Shown: positions 37,801 to 48,000 of the stretch, piece by piece | How the letters are laid out: the number at the start of each line of letters is the position of its first letter | How positions within the stretch are numbered: position 1 is the first letter of the stretch | Assembly (NCBI GenBank): GCA_003676145.1 | Contig: NAUB01000018.1 | Coordinates: 62,001-126,000 of the forward strand | Direction: 5' to 3' | DNA: 64,000 bases | Source of the DNA: a gamma proteobacterium symbiont of Stewartia floridana | GTDB taxonomy: Bacteria > Pseudomonadota > Gammaproteobacteria > Chromatiales > Chromatiaceae | Program-made: the position numbers and the translations under genes | The notes under the pieces: model-generated | Database searches by the model: none | The model's input: only the letters and a program-made list of their open reading frames with translations | What the model was told of the DNA's origin: nothing

Positions 37801-38791
37801 CAAAGGGCTGGAGTCAAGCCGCGATCTGAGTGGTTTGAAAAAACGCCATGCCACCCAGAGCAGGGCAGAGCATCGTCAACTCAGCTCCCCGGAGTTGGAG
37901 CAGAGCGGTATCAAGCGCTGGGACTTTCCACCCCTTCCAGAGCGGATGACGGTTACCCAGGGTGGCATCCAACTGCAGGGCTACCCGGCCCTGATCGACG
38001 ATGGGGAGAGTGTCTCAATTCGCTTGCTGGATGCAGAATTCAATGCCCGCAGACAGCACAAGTCGGGGGTTCGACGCCTGCTGATGATCAAGCTCTCCAA
38101 GGAGACCCGCTATCTGCGTAAGAACCTGACCAACCTGGATCGCATGCGTTTGCTCTATGCCAAGGTTCCACCGCCGATTCAGGGTGTGGCCAGCTCCGGC
38201 AACAGAAACCTCGAGGATGAGCTGGTGATCAAGGTGTTTGATCAGACGTTTCTCGACGGGCAGGCTGAAATCCGCGACAAGGAGAGTTTCGAATCCCGTT
38301 ATCAAGCCTGCAAGGCTGAGTTGATGGGCAATTCGAATCGACTTTGTGAACAGCTGTTGAAGATCTTCGAGGTCTATCATCAAGCCCATCGCACCATTCA
38401 CGGCATCAATCAGATCAACTGGATGAAGTCGGTGATGGATATGCGGGAGCAACTGGACCGTCTGGTCTATCAGGGCTTTCTGCAACAGATACCCGAAGAT
38501 CAGTTGAAGGAGTACCCCAGATACCTCAAAGGGTTGTTGATGCGGGCTGAAAAGCTGAGTCATGCCGCAGCCAGAGATCAGCAGCGCATGGCTGAGATGG
38601 CGGAGCTGCTGCAGAAGTGGAAACAGTGGGATGAGCTGTGTCGAAAGGAGGCCAGAACGGATCAACGCATCGAGGAGATCCGCTGGGGACTGGAGGAGCT
38701 GAGAGTCTCCCTGTTCGCCCAGGAGTTGGGTACCAAGTATCCTGTCTCCGTAAAGAGACTCTCCAAGCGTGCCCGGGAGCTGGGCCTCTGA
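34859..38791 (+). CDS. hrpA: ATP-dependent RNA helicase HrpA
   Basis: DEAH-box RNA helicase of 1310 residues, the usual HrpA length. Seen: a basic N-terminal stretch (about 28-75), Walker [10 protein letters not shown] (106-114), motif Ia [16 protein letters not shown], the DEAH box (203-206), motif III TSATID, motif [14 protein letters not shown], then winged-helix, ratchet and OB regions, and the long C-terminal DUF3418-type extension that separates HrpA from HrpB. In E. coli HrpA resolves stalled or collided ribosomes; that role is known for the family, not visible here. The gene stands alone. Confidence 0.96.
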   Translation: MHEGSDNKSPLMDDLPEPAELELCMQADRRRFRQRLKGVQKRLVSGADYSQAALKLVQQIRASQQRLQQRQASLPAPAFPAELPVSQRVDEIKKLISENQVVILCGETGSGKSTQLPKICLSLGRGVSGYIGHTQPRRMAARSLAARVASELDSRTGEHVGYKVRFSDRVGPNTHIKLMTDGILLAEIQKDPYLNQYDTLIIDEAHERSLNIDFILGYLKQLLPKRPELKLIVTSATIDPERFAEHFSQAPIIEVSGRTYPVEVHYRCQEEEPENERDDPMQQGIVDAVDELSRHSQGDILVFLSGEREIRETAENLRKHKLKATELVPLYARLSAQEQARVFKSHASRRIVLATNVAETSLTVPGIRYVIDTGFARISRYSHRSKVQRLPIERVSQASANQRKGRCGRVAAGICIRLYSEQDFDDRPAFTEPEIQRTNLASVILQMKLLGLGDISQFPFIDPPDNRLIKDGYRVLEEIGAVDGDRRVTRLGRQLSRLPVDPRIGRMLLEAAHHHCLNEVMVIAAALSVQDPRDRPVDKQQQADQAHAKHQHEASDFMGYLSLWQEVESQRKHLSKRKFHSWCKQHFLSWNRIQEWHDIHAQLRGQMHEMGYRENSAEAGYQEIHMALLSGLLSHIGFKGKSHDYLGARNSHFFIYPGSGLFKKQPKWVLAAELVETSKLYGRTIAQIQPEWIEKSAGHLLKRSYSEPHWEKRRGQVAGYEKVTLFGITIVPRRKINFSPVDPVVAREIFIRSALVDGDFHTRAPFWRHNQALIADIHALEAKSRRRDILVDEERIYSFYDQRIPEGVSTTPGFEKWLRNQTKKQPKLLYLREQDLMRDASQQVSAEQFPDRFNLNGMQLPLEYQFEPGSQTDGVTLVVPQDVLNQVSDARLQWLVPGLLRERVIMLIRGLPKALRRSFVPVPDFADACLKGVTPSDRPLVQVLGERLKELTGVHVPEDAWSQSEIPAHLQMRLKVVDEAGKGLESSRDLSGLKKRHATQSRAEHRQLSSPELEQSGIKRWDFPPLPERMTVTQGGIQLQGYPALIDDGESVSIRLLDAEFNARRQHKSGVRRLLMIKLSKETRYLRKNLTNLDRMRLLYAKVPPPIQGVASSGNRNLEDELVIKVFDQTFLDGQAEIRDKESFESRYQACKAELMGNSNRLCEQLLKIFEVYHQAHRTIHGINQINWMKSVMDMREQLDRLVYQGFLQQIPEDQLKEYPRYLKGLLMRAEKLSHAAARDQQRMAEMAELLQKWKQWDELCRKEARTDQRIEEIRWGLEELRVSLFAQELGTKYPVSVKRLSKRARELGL

Positions 38792-39241
38792 TGGTGGTTT
38801 CAGGCCAGTTTCATTGAAACGTCATCCGCTGGTCATCACCTGGTCAAAATCAGCCGATAGGATAGCACCCGTTAGGAACGTTCCCTGAAGGTCTCTAAAC
38901 CGGTGAATTGATAACAGGGTCTTTCAACAAGGGGCCGTTCCGCATTCCAGTCTCGCGCCTCGAGGATAGAGGCATTAAGGTGGGTTGAATACCCGCCTTT
39001 TTTATTTCTCCAATCACAACAACAGGATAGCTTGGTTTGCTCTGCTCTTTGGAAGCTGCAGGCCGAGAGTTCTTGTGCCGCATCTGTTGCTTGCTGTTGA
39101 ATCCCTGAATCACTCACTTTCTTGGTGCAATGGATGCCTCATGGTAAGGTTCCTTCCCAACTTACCCCGGATAGAAGGAGACTCTGTCACTCAGAGGCCA
39201 GGCCTGTGCGGGGCTTTGATGCACGAGTTTGGAGAGTATAA
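38792..39241. other. Intergenic region between hrpA and the ychJ-like gene
   Basis: No gene supported; open frames on both strands across 38872-39338 overlap each other and lack coding character. The region holds a GCCTC/GAGGC hairpin (about 38958-38974) directly before an intrinsic terminator at 38979-39003. Since the terminator is 190 nt from hrpA, a small RNA ending there is possible, but no good promoter was seen. Confidence 0.4.
38979..39003 (+). terminator. Rho-independent terminator downstream of hrpA
   Basis: Stem GGTGGGT/ACCCGCC (one G-T pair) with a 5-nt loop, extended by AA/TT and followed by six T. Confidence 0.8.
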
Positions 39242-39730
39242 ATGGCAGAATGTTATTGCGGTTCCGGTGTTGATTTCGATGCTTGCTGTGGACCGATCCT
39301 GGAAGGCAAAGCAATGGCGGAAACTGCAGAAGCACTGATGCGGGCGCGCTATTGTGCCTTTGTGGTGAATAATCCGGAATTTCTGCATCAATCCCTGCAT
39401 CCGGACCACCGTCACGACCATGACGTCAATGCCACCCGGCGTTGGGCGGAGAACTCCGAGTGGCTGAAGTTGGAGGTGGTCGACTCCTCTGCAGGCGGCG
39501 TAGACGACGAGCAGGGAAGTGTGGAGTTTATCGCCACCTATAAAGAGCAGGGGATGATTCGCCCGCATCACGAAATCAGCCGTTTCATCAAACAGGATGG
39601 CAACTGGTATTTTGTCGACGGTGAACTGGTGGCTCCCCAGACCGAGGTGCGTAAACAGCCGAAAGTGGGCAGAAATGACCCCTGTCCCTGCGGCAGTGGC
39701 AAAAAGTACAAGAAGTGTTGTGGGGCCTGA
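39242..39730 (+). CDS. YchJ-family SEC-C motif protein
   Basis: A 162-residue cytoplasmic protein of the YchJ (UPF0225) type. One SEC-C zinc motif lies at each end ([13 protein letters not shown] at 4-16 and [13 protein letters not shown] at about 148-160), flanking an NTF2-like domain ([41 protein letters not shown]). SEC-C motifs in SecA bind zinc and SecB or ribosomes; the role of YchJ proteins is unknown. A GGAGAG site precedes the ATG. Confidence 0.88.
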   Translation: MAECYCGSGVDFDACCGPILEGKAMAETAEALMRARYCAFVVNNPEFLHQSLHPDHRHDHDVNATRRWAENSEWLKLEVVDSSAGGVDDEQGSVEFIATYKEQGMIRPHHEISRFIKQDGNWYFVDGELVAPQTEVRKQPKVGRNDPCPCGSGKKYKKCCGA

Positions 39731-39740
39731 GACGAATGGT

Positions 39741-39911
39741 ATTTGGGCCTCAATTCTGCTGCGGACAAAGCTAAGAGATTAACCGCCAATGAACGCCAAT
39801 TACCGCGAATCTAAGCAAACAGTGGCCTCGATGTGAAAGTTATTCGCGGCATTTTGCGGTGACTCGCGTTCATTAGCGGCTTATCCTATTAATTAATTGC
39901 CATTTGGGCCT
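39741..39911. repeat. Palindromic intergenic repeat with flanking direct repeats
   Basis: An inverted repeat has a left arm around 39780-39811 (CCGCCAATGAACGCCAATTA) and a right arm around 39843-39886 whose complement reads CCGCTAATGAACGCGAGTCA. The arms are built from a short degenerate unit like CCGCNAATGAACGC. The element is bounded by the 10-bp direct repeat ATTTGGGCCT (39741-39750 and 39902-39911). Related units recur at 57154-57195. No coding potential. It looks like a small mobile or dispersed palindrome. Confidence 0.55.
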
Positions 39912-40002
39912 GAGACTTTTTAAAAACTGGTGTGGCCTGCTGTTTCAAGTTTCAATTGGCAGCGCCGACACCTTAGATAACTGAACAACTCAAGGATCAG
40001 TC

Positions 40003-40638
40003 GTGACTCTATTGACGATGAAAACAGCCAGAGAGTGCCTGGGAACCCTGTTCCTGGCCGGGCTCGTTTTTGTCGTGCCACTGGCTGCCGAAGCGGAGAT
40101 CTACAAGTACAAGGACTCCAGGGGTGGTATCCATTTCACCGATAAACCGATGAAGGGCAACTACCGGCTGCTCTGGCGCAGCGGCAAGAAGCAGAGTCGC
40201 AAGGCCCGCTTCAGTATGGAAAAGTACAGGCAAAACAAGGCGGAAGTCTCACCCTACATCGATGACATTGCGAAACAGCTGCATCTCCACCCTGGACTCC
40301 TGCATGCCATCGTCAGAGTGGAATCGGCCTACGATCCCCGGGCTGTCTCACACAAAGGGGCACAGGGGCTGATGCAACTGATGCCGGCAACGGCAAAACG
40401 GTATGGTGTGGAAAACTCCTACGATCCCCGCCAGAATCTGCGGGGTGGGGCAACCTACCTTAAGGATCTGCTGAGAATGTTTGAGTACGATATCAAACTG
40501 GCGCTGGCGGCTTATAACGCGGGTGAGAATGCGGTGATCAAGTACGGCAAGCAGATACCACCCTATCCTGAAACCCAGAAATATGTGAAGAAGGTGCTGA
40601 ACGAATTCGAGAAAAATCGTTTGGCGATGCTGAACTGA
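40003..40638 (+). CDS. Lytic transglycosylase with DUF4124 domain
   Basis: Periplasmic murein-cleaving enzyme of 211 residues. A signal peptide (cleavage near A31) is followed by a DUF4124 segment ([18 protein letters not shown], 32-49) and a family 1 SLT domain (about 85-205) with catalytic E107 in [26 protein letters not shown] and [10 protein letters not shown]. The GTG at 40003 has an AAGGA site 6 nt upstream; an ATG five codons later would also leave a full signal peptide. It is single and monocistronic. Confidence 0.92.
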   Translation: MTLLTMKTARECLGTLFLAGLVFVVPLAAEAEIYKYKDSRGGIHFTDKPMKGNYRLLWRSGKKQSRKARFSMEKYRQNKAEVSPYIDDIAKQLHLHPGLLHAIVRVESAYDPRAVSHKGAQGLMQLMPATAKRYGVENSYDPRQNLRGGATYLKDLLRMFEYDIKLALAAYNAGENAVIKYGKQIPPYPETQKYVKKVLNEFEKNRLAMLN

Positions 40639-40705
40639 TTCGGATCAGATCCTGCTACCGATTTAACAACACTGCCTCAATGGGCAGTGTGTCATCATTA
40701 ACCCG

Positions 40706-41056
40706 TCAGCTGAACTGTTCGGAGTTCCATTCAAGGATCAATCGATCGATGTAGATCACATCGTCGCTTGAAATCTCGGTGATGCGAAAACCGCTCCAAA
40801 AGCTCTCCGGATGGGAGGCTTCAGTAGACCATACCGCTTCTGCACTGAATGCCACCGGCTTCTGCGTCTCCTGGGATGAGGGATCGAGCAGGTTCAGTTG
40901 GTAGACGGTGCCGATCAGCATCGGTTCCTGGCTGAGCAGCATGAAGCCTTCAGCGCTGATATTGACAATGCGCCCCAGTGTGTTGCCGGTGACCTGATCC
41001 TGAATCTCTAAAACCTGATCAGCCACTTTACGGGGGGATTGACGTTGTTCTTGCAT
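40706..41056 (-). CDS. PilZ domain protein
   Basis: A 116-residue cytoplasmic protein made of one PilZ domain. The N-terminal RQSPRKV stretch and NISAEGFMLLS correspond to the c-di-GMP-binding RxxxR and D/NxSxxG motifs; the first is RQSPR, which keeps both arginines. A predicted c-di-GMP receptor. It lies downstream of the DUF1631 gene on the same strand (66 bp, with a perfect hairpin between). Confidence 0.85.
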   Translation of the reverse strand: MQEQRQSPRKVADQVLEIQDQVTGNTLGRIVNISAEGFMLLSQEPMLIGTVYQLNLLDPSSQETQKPVAFSAEAVWSTEASHPESFWSGFRITEISSDDVIYIDRLILEWNSEQFS

Positions 41057-41086
41057 GGTTACTCCTTAGCACCCATAGGGTTGATG

Positions 41087-41110
41087 TTAGGGCCTGTCAA
41101 CAGGCCCTAA
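41087..41110 (-). repeat. Perfect hairpin between the DUF1631 and PilZ genes
   Basis: The 10-bp arms TTAGGGCCTG and CAGGCCCTAA with a 4-nt loop. No T run follows on the minus strand, so it may attenuate or stabilise the transcript rather than end it. Confidence 0.5.
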
Positions 41111-41121
41111 TAAGCTCGATA

Positions 41122-43524
41122 TTAACGGGCTTCTTTACCGTCATTCTCCTCGTCATCAATCAGCTCACTGGCGATATCTTCTGTGGTTTTCAGTGAACGT
41201 TGCAGCATGCGCCGGATGGCATGCAGAGTCCTTTCGACAAATGGGTCGCCACTGTCTTCCAGAATGGTGGATTCACCACTCAAAATCTCTTGAGCAAGGG
41301 TCCTTAATGGTTTGATGGCGGTCTGCACGCCCGCACGGTCGACGAACATGCATGATGCGGTCAGCGGGCTGAGCCAGGAGAGCTTGACCTTCTTCGACTC
41401 ACCGCTCTGGGTATCGTGAATTTCAAACCAGGTGCCGAAGCGAATCTTACGCAACTTCTCCATCATGGCCGCTTCGTCTTCCGGGATCTCCTCTTCATCC
41501 GTTGCCGCTTCCGCATCGGCCTCACTGGCAGCCGGCTTGCTCGGCACAGCCTTCAGCTGTGGCTTGCCAGCGGTCTCTTCTGCTTCTGCTGCCTTTTCTG
41601 TCTCTGTTGCTTCCGCAGGTGCCGGTTTCTTCGGTGCCTGCTTGAGGGCCAATTCCGAGGCGATGGATGTGGATTCCGCACTGCTCAACAAGCCGAACAG
41701 TGTCTGGCTCTTCTCCTGATGGAAGCCACCCAAGGAGGCTAATCCCTGTTCGATGGCCTTGCGCAGATCCGGCAGACCCTGCTCCAGCTCTTCACGCTCT
41801 TTCTCCGATTTTGGTTCGAACGCCCAGGCGATCTCGTCGGCGATGCGCAAAGCTTCCTTCCAATCCTCACTCATCTCACCGTCAGGATGGCGCAGCAGCA
41901 CGAAGATCAGTTTGTCCACCCAGGTCTGCTCAAGAAACTCTTTCGCCGGTCTTGGCAGGTGCTCACTGAAGGAGCGTGCTTTCATCTCCTGAGAGGCTCT
42001 CTGGCGGGCAATATTCAGCTTCTCACGGCCCTTGATGGAATCCTGTGCGCGTTTTTCGAGTATGTCCGATTTACGGCGGAACTCATCCATCCGCTTCTTG
42101 AAATTCTCCAGCAGTGTGCCGAACAGGCTGACGTTATCGGAAAACTCTTTCAGAACCCGGTCCACCACATTCTGCATATCGGGGTAGATGCCCCGTTTCA
42201 GATTGCGTTCGTCGATCCAGTGACTACCCGCTTCAACCAGCGCATCAAGCAGTTGTCTGGCCTCGTGACTGCTGTCGGTCAAGAGCTTCCGATCGATGAT
42301 CGCAACCTTCAGGTAGGGGGTATGCAGGTGACTGATCAGAGCCTTCGCCACCGCTGGCAGAACAGGATCGTTGAGCATGTACTCAAACAGCATGCCCACC
42401 AGGTCGATGGTGTCCTCGTCGGCTGCTTCAAGCCGGTCTGCACCAACCTCTGCGTAGAGTTTGTGCCGCTCCTCGGCCAGGGTATGTTTAACCCGACTGA
42501 GAAACTGCTCGTCGATCTCGATATTGGCAATTGCAGTCCCTGGCGCATTCACATCCGGTACGTATTCGAAACGTTTTTCCGGCTGAATGTTGTCGAGGGC
42601 GCTGACCAGATTCTCCTGGGTGGCGGGTGGTGAGGCACCAGGTTGTCTGCCGGCAGCCTGCGCGGCATTGGCCTTGGCCTTGGCCTTTTCAGGTGATACC
42701 CGCCTGCGGTTTGCCATCATCTCCAGAATCGAGCCAAACAGCTCTTCGCCCAACTCTTCCTGGGTCTGTTCTGTAGCGGTTTCGCCATGCTCCCCATCCT
42801 TCTCTTCCGCGTCACCCCGATCGGAATCGGGTGATTTCTGGATCGAGGGGCGTAAGTGGGGCAGCACACCAGCCTCTTTCAGGCTGTTGTTGAAGTCGTC
42901 ATAGATGGAGCCGAGCTGCTTCAACACATATTTGTCGAACAGGGCCAGAATGATGACTTTGATGCGTGATTCCAGGCCGAGGGCATCGATGGCTTCATTG
43001 AAGGCATGCGCCAGATGATGGGGGCCGGAGGGAATCTGTTTGTGTTTGACGCTATGTCCACCACTGACCACACTCAGTCTCTGGCCCAGCGCATAGAGCT
43101 GAGCGCGGTGGTGACCGACGGTGCGGCTGATCATATTTTCCAGCGCGGTGTTGACGTCCATCGCCTCCTGGTCGACCAGTTCAAGTTCCGTATCCTCATC
43201 CAGGCTTGAGAAAGTGTCGATTTCAGGCTGATCACGCCAGAATTTGTCAAAACCCTCATTCACCAGCTCACGGAACTCATGCTCCACCAGGCCATGACGG
43301 TTACGGATCATCGCCATGGCTTCGAAAAAGCGGTTCTGTACCTCGTTGGTTTCAGCTTTCTGGGCAAAGCTGGTGAGCGCCTTGTCGGTGTTATTGAAAA
43401 GCTCCGTCATCAATGCATTGATATAGACAAGGGCCGTATCCCTGCAACGATTGAGCAGTGGTTGAAACTGACTCTGATATCTGTTTTTTCTGTCTTGAGT
43501 AGACACGATCGACGGGTCCTTCAA
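41122..43524 (-). CDS. DUF1631 family protein
   Basis: A large cytoplasmic protein of 800 residues matching the DUF1631 family of gamma- and betaproteobacteria: RNRHGLVEHEFRELVNEGFD and the region around LFDKYVLKQLGSIYDDFN near the N terminus, then mostly helical sequence with low-complexity Ala/Glu linkers (about 630-680). A C-terminal PilZ-like stretch (KIRFGTWFEI, VKLSWLSPLTASCMFVDRAG) suggests a cyclic-nucleotide link. Function is unknown. It lies between the 73-residue gene and the PilZ gene, on the same strand. Confidence 0.85.
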   Translation of the reverse strand: MKDPSIVSTQDRKNRYQSQFQPLLNRCRDTALVYINALMTELFNNTDKALTSFAQKAETNEVQNRFFEAMAMIRNRHGLVEHEFRELVNEGFDKFWRDQPEIDTFSSLDEDTELELVDQEAMDVNTALENMISRTVGHHRAQLYALGQRLSVVSGGHSVKHKQIPSGPHHLAHAFNEAIDALGLESRIKVIILALFDKYVLKQLGSIYDDFNNSLKEAGVLPHLRPSIQKSPDSDRGDAEEKDGEHGETATEQTQEELGEELFGSILEMMANRRRVSPEKAKAKANAAQAAGRQPGASPPATQENLVSALDNIQPEKRFEYVPDVNAPGTAIANIEIDEQFLSRVKHTLAEERHKLYAEVGADRLEAADEDTIDLVGMLFEYMLNDPVLPAVAKALISHLHTPYLKVAIIDRKLLTDSSHEARQLLDALVEAGSHWIDERNLKRGIYPDMQNVVDRVLKEFSDNVSLFGTLLENFKKRMDEFRRKSDILEKRAQDSIKGREKLNIARQRASQEMKARSFSEHLPRPAKEFLEQTWVDKLIFVLLRHPDGEMSEDWKEALRIADEIAWAFEPKSEKEREELEQGLPDLRKAIEQGLASLGGFHQEKSQTLFGLLSSAESTSIASELALKQAPKKPAPAEATETEKAAEAEETAGKPQLKAVPSKPAASEADAEAATDEEEIPEDEAAMMEKLRKIRFGTWFEIHDTQSGESKKVKLSWLSPLTASCMFVDRAGVQTAIKPLRTLAQEILSGESTILEDSGDPFVERTLHAIRRMLQRSLKTTEDIASELIDDEENDGKEAR

Positions 43525-43711
43525 TGGATAGTTGGTAAGGTTGTCAGCATCTTCTTACATTTTATCACGCTGCAAACATACCAAGTTCTGAGTAAAGCGC
43601 TATCCGACAAAGATTAGCATGAAGAACACATTAGATGAATATTATCTTTCGTGAACATGCGTGAAGCGCGCTCTTTCCAGTGTGTTCGTTTTTCAATCGG
43701 CACAACCGGAT

Positions 43712-43933
43712 TCAATCATCACCTATGATTCTGTCGTCGTTGTTGCTCGGTGCCAGCAAGGTCTCCCCCTGGCCGATGGTTTTTGCGAAGACCATCCGAA
43801 AGGTGGAGCCATCCTCCTCCTGGTGGGCGGCGCGAAGCGTTCTGACCTTTTCCCGCGCCGGTTTGTACTTCTCCTCTTCATCGAGGAATTCCAGTGTCTG
43901 ATCTGCTTTGACTTTGAAAATGAAAAATGGCAT
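43712..43933 (-). CDS. Small conserved-looking protein of unknown function
   Basis: A 73-residue protein starting MPFFIFKV, with a charged helix (EEKYKPAREKVRTLRAA) and the RMVFAKT stretch. Cytoplasmic, with no motif of known function. It has an AGGAG site ten bases before the ATG and lies 187 bp upstream of the DUF1631 gene on the same strand. I prefer it to the two overlapping plus-strand frames because its composition is protein-like and it resembles short proteins I have seen in related sulfur bacteria, a recollection that could not be checked. Confidence 0.65.
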   Translation of the reverse strand: MPFFIFKVKADQTLEFLDEEEKYKPAREKVRTLRAAHQEEDGSTFRMVFAKTIGQGETLLAPSNNDDRIIGDD

Positions 43934-44117
43934 CTGACTGCATACTCCTGAATTATCTTACTATCTTTATCAAGCTTCCTGTCATTATGTCGCTAACTAA
44001 TGATAGAGGATAGTTTTATAAACCACTTTGGTTTCGGAGAATATCGATTAAACCTTTTAAAATCAGTAAATTGATTATTTTTGGTTGGCTGGGTGAATTC
44101 CTGATGAGGGGCGTGGC

Positions 44118-45002
44118 ATGACTCCGCAACAACTTGTGATCGAGCTTGATCAGTTGGTCTCTTTACCCGATGTCTGTGTGAAGGTGAATCGCCTGATCGA
44201 TGCGCCGAACTATTCAGCATTGACCCTAGGTGATCTGATTGCCCAGGATTCGGATCTATCAGCGCGTCTGCTGAGCGTTGTGAACAGTGCTTTTTTTGGT
44301 ATGCAGGCACCAGTGGAGACCATCTCCCGGGCGATTACCGTGATCGGTACGGAAGAGTTGCGCAACCTGGTGATGGCGACCACCGCAGCCAGGATATTCA
44401 CCGGCATACCCGCAGATCTGGTGGATATGGCGGAGTATTGGCGCTACTCCATCACGACCGGGGTGGTGGCGGGAGAGCTGGCCGGTCACTGTAACGTACT
44501 GCACAGCGAGCGGCTGTTCGTTATGGGGGTGCTGCACGATATCGGGCGCCTTGCCATCTATCTCAAACTACCCCAGGAGGCGAGGGATATTCTTCTGATC
44601 ACCGGCGGTGAATATGGACTGCTGGCAGATACTGAACAGGAGGTTCTGGGATTTACCCATATGGACGTGGGCGAGGCCCTGTTGAGAAAGTGGAAGCTGC
44701 CTGAAAGCATCATCGATGTGGTGGCCTGTCATCACAAGCCATCAACCACCAAGACCCATCAATTGGAAACGGCCTTGTTGCATATCTCGGCAGCGATCGC
44801 CGATGCGGACCTGAACGGTTACCCCCATGACGAGGTTTGCGAACAACTCGATGAGGGTGTCTGGCAGATCACCGGTCTGCAACCGCAAGCAATTGACAGC
44901 TACCTGGAAGCGGTTCCCGATAAGGTGTTGGAGATCATGGATGTGGTATTGGCGCCAAAGGTGAAAGCGCGTATGCGCGAAACCCAGTTGACCAAGAGCT
45001 GA
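44118..45002 (+). CDS. HDOD domain protein
   Basis: A 294-residue cytoplasmic regulator with an HDOD domain (about 15-215): LPDVCVKVNRLIDAP, IAQDSDLSARLLSVVNSAFFG, AITVIGTEELRNLVMATTA and GVLHDIGRLAI. HDOD proteins take part in signalling and stress control, often next to c-di-GMP components; they usually lack the full catalytic HD set. No second domain is visible, although the last 80 residues extend past the core. It is followed 69 bp later by recC. Confidence 0.88.
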   Translation: MTPQQLVIELDQLVSLPDVCVKVNRLIDAPNYSALTLGDLIAQDSDLSARLLSVVNSAFFGMQAPVETISRAITVIGTEELRNLVMATTAARIFTGIPADLVDMAEYWRYSITTGVVAGELAGHCNVLHSERLFVMGVLHDIGRLAIYLKLPQEARDILLITGGEYGLLADTEQEVLGFTHMDVGEALLRKWKLPESIIDVVACHHKPSTTKTHQLETALLHISAAIADADLNGYPHDEVCEQLDEGVWQITGLQPQAIDSYLEAVPDKVLEIMDVVLAPKVKARMRETQLTKS

Positions 45003-45071
45003 GCGCGGATTCAAACAACGATCTCAATAAGACTCAGGGTTTGAGCCCCAACCAGGGTAGAATAGGGTCTC

Positions 45072-48000
45072 ATGTTGAGACTCTACCAATCCAATCAACT
45101 CGAAATACTGGCGCGGCAACTGGCCGAGGTGCTGGCTACCCCAGCGCTATCACCTCTGCAGAGCGAGCAGATTGTGGTGCAGCATCCGGGAATGGGACGC
45201 TGGCTGTCACAGCGGATTGCCTCTCAACTGGGGATCAGCGCCAACCTGCAGTTTCCCCTGCCGGCCACCTTTCTCTGGCAACTGTTTGAACAGCTGTTGC
45301 CGGATGTTCCCCATCAGGACAGCTATCAACCGAAGCGTCTCGCCTGGCGTATCCACCAACTGCTGGCCAGTCAGAGCGGCCAGCCTGAATATGCTGCGAT
45401 AAGCAGTTATCTCTCGGACGGCGGGGATTTGCGCCGCTTTCAACTGGCTCAGCAACTGGCCCGGCTGTTTGATCAATATCTGCTCTATCGCCCCGATTGG
45501 ATTCACGCCTGGCAGGCCGGTGAGTCTGCCGTATCGGGTGATCACTGGCAGGCGGATCTGTGGCGCAAGCTGGTGGCCCAGGAGAGCAGACACTGGGTCC
45601 ATTTTCAGCAGCAGCTGTTTCAGACGATCGACACGGCCAAGCCACTCAAAGCGAGCAATCCCAGGGTTTGCATCTTCGGTGTGCCTTCCCTCTCGCCAGG
45701 CTATCTGGAGATCATTCGCTATCTTGCCAACTGGATCGATGTGCACCTGTTTCTGCTCAATCCGTGCCAGGCTCACTGGGCAGAGATTGTCACCCCGGAG
45801 GAGCAGGCGCGACTCTCCCTGGCGGCGTCGGCTGAGGATCTCTATCTGGACCTGGGACATCCATTGTTGGCCACCATGGGACGACAGGGGCGGGACTTTT
45901 TTGCCGCGATCAACGAGATGGATCCCGGCAGTGAGGAGGCCTTCGCACAGCAGCCCGATGATAACCTGCTGCTGCAGCTGCAGAACCAGATACTGAATCT
46001 AGAACCACCCGAGGGTGGTGTGGAAGCTGACGACTCGATCCGCTTTCAGCTCTGTCACAGTCCGATGCGCGAGGCCGAGGTGCTCTACGATCAACTGCTG
46101 GCGGCACTGGATGAGCTGCCAGGCTTGCGGCCTGATGAGATTCTCGTCATGACAACCGATATCGAGCGCTATGCTCCCTTGCTGGAGGCGGTCTTTGCTG
46201 CACCGGGAGAGCGCCCGAAAATTCCCTACCGGATCAGCGATCATTCGATCCAGCGGAGTAATCCGCTGGCGGATGGGCTGATGAGTCTGTTATCCCTGCC
46301 TGGCTCCCGCTATGGGGTGACCGAGCTGTTGGCGCTGCTGGAACAACCCGCCATCAGAGCGCGTTTCGGACTCGATGAGGCCGGCCTTGAAAAGGTGATC
46401 CAGTGGCTTGATCAGGCATCCATCCGTTGGGGGCGGGACGGCGCCAACAAAGTGGATTTCGGCCTGCCGGAGGAGGACCGCAACACCTGGCGGGCAGGCT
46501 TACGCCAACTGATGCTGGGTTATGCGCTGGCCGATCATGGCGAGAGCCTGTGGCGTGGGGTCTATCCATTGGATGCGGTGGAAGGATCAGAGACCCGCTG
46601 GCTGGGAGGTCTGCTGGCATTCACCGAGGCGGTGTTCGAACTGGATCAGGTTCTTGCCGAATCAATGACGCCGCAGCAGTGGCAGAAAAGGCTGACCAAT
46701 ACGATCGAGCGCTTTTTTGCCGTGGAGAGCCGCTCGGAACAGGATCTGATCGGGGTACGCAGCTGCATCGAACAGCTGGTGGAGGAGACCGGCGAAGCGG
46801 GCGACCGGGTAATGCTCTCCCTGGCGTTGCTCAGGCATCGTTTGGGCGAACTGTTCGAGCAGCCCATGGAGCGGGGTTTTTTGGGCGGTGGTGTGAATAT
46901 CTGTGCCTTGGCACCCATGCGCAGCCTGCCGTTTCGGGTGATCTGTCTGCTGGGGATGAACGATGGCCAGTTTCCCCGTCAGCCGCAGGAGTTGGGGTTC
47001 GATCTGATGCGACGGGAGTTCCGTAACGGGGATCGATCCCGCCGGGTGGACGACCGCTACCTGTTTCTCGAAACCCTGCTGTCGGCCCGTCAGCGTCTGA
47101 TCATCAGCTACTGTGGCCAGAGTCAGCGGGACAACATGCCGATGCCGGCCTCTGTGGCGGTCGAGGAGTTGCGCGACTGTCTGCGGCAGATGGTGGGGGA
47201 GGCTGGCCTTGCCCGGATGACCCACCGGCATCCGCTGCAACCCTTCTCACCGGACTATTTCCGCAGCGAGACCGGCCTGTTCAGTTACTCGAAAGAGATG
47301 CGTGAAGCGGCAATGACTGTTGGCCGGGGTAGGGCGATCGATCTACCCTTGGTTGATCAACCCCTCGCATCGGGTGAGTCACAGGCGGTGATCGAACTGG
47401 ATCAGCTGATACAGTTTTTCGAGAACCCCCAGCGACACTTTTCCCGGCTGCGATTGGGCATCAACCTGGAGGCGGCGGATCAGCTGCCGGAGGTGCGGGA
47501 GCGGTTTGCCTACGACCGTTTCGAGCAGAGCGATCTGGAACATCAGATTGTGGATCTGCTGCTCCAGGAGCATCCGCCTGAGCAGTTGTTCGAACTGTTC
47601 GATGGTCGCGGTCTGTTACCCCATGGGCAGGCGGGCGGGCTGGCATTCGAAGCGATGCTGGAGCGGGCTCAGTCGATGACCAGCCGGATCGCCGCCAGCC
47701 AGGGGGAACGGCTTGAAGCGCCATTGGTGGTGGAGATCCCCTTTGAACAGAACAGGCTGAGCGGATATCTGCGAACGGTCAACCGTTCAGGCCTGCTGGC
47801 CTACAACACGGCCGGGCTCTATCCATACCACCTGGTCAAGGCGTGGATTCGGCATCTGGTGCTGAATCATTTGCGCCCCCAGGGGGTCACGCTGGAGACC
47901 CGTTTACTGGAGGCTGATCGGGAGGGCCGTTTCACGCCGGTCGAGCAGCCTGAGGCCCATCTGCGGAACCTGATGCAGGCCTATCAAACCGGTATGCAGA

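Noticed and set aside
38872-39338. Open frames between hrpA and the ychJ-like gene
   Set aside because: They cross an intrinsic terminator and overlap the ychJ-like gene in another frame; no coding signature.
39741-39911. CRISPR array
   Set aside because: The short units are degenerate and arranged as an inverted repeat, without regular spacers; no cas gene is near.
43661-43951. Plus-strand frames of 96 and 73 codons
   Set aside because: They lie opposite the better supported 73-residue minus-strand gene, which has a ribosome site and family-like composition.
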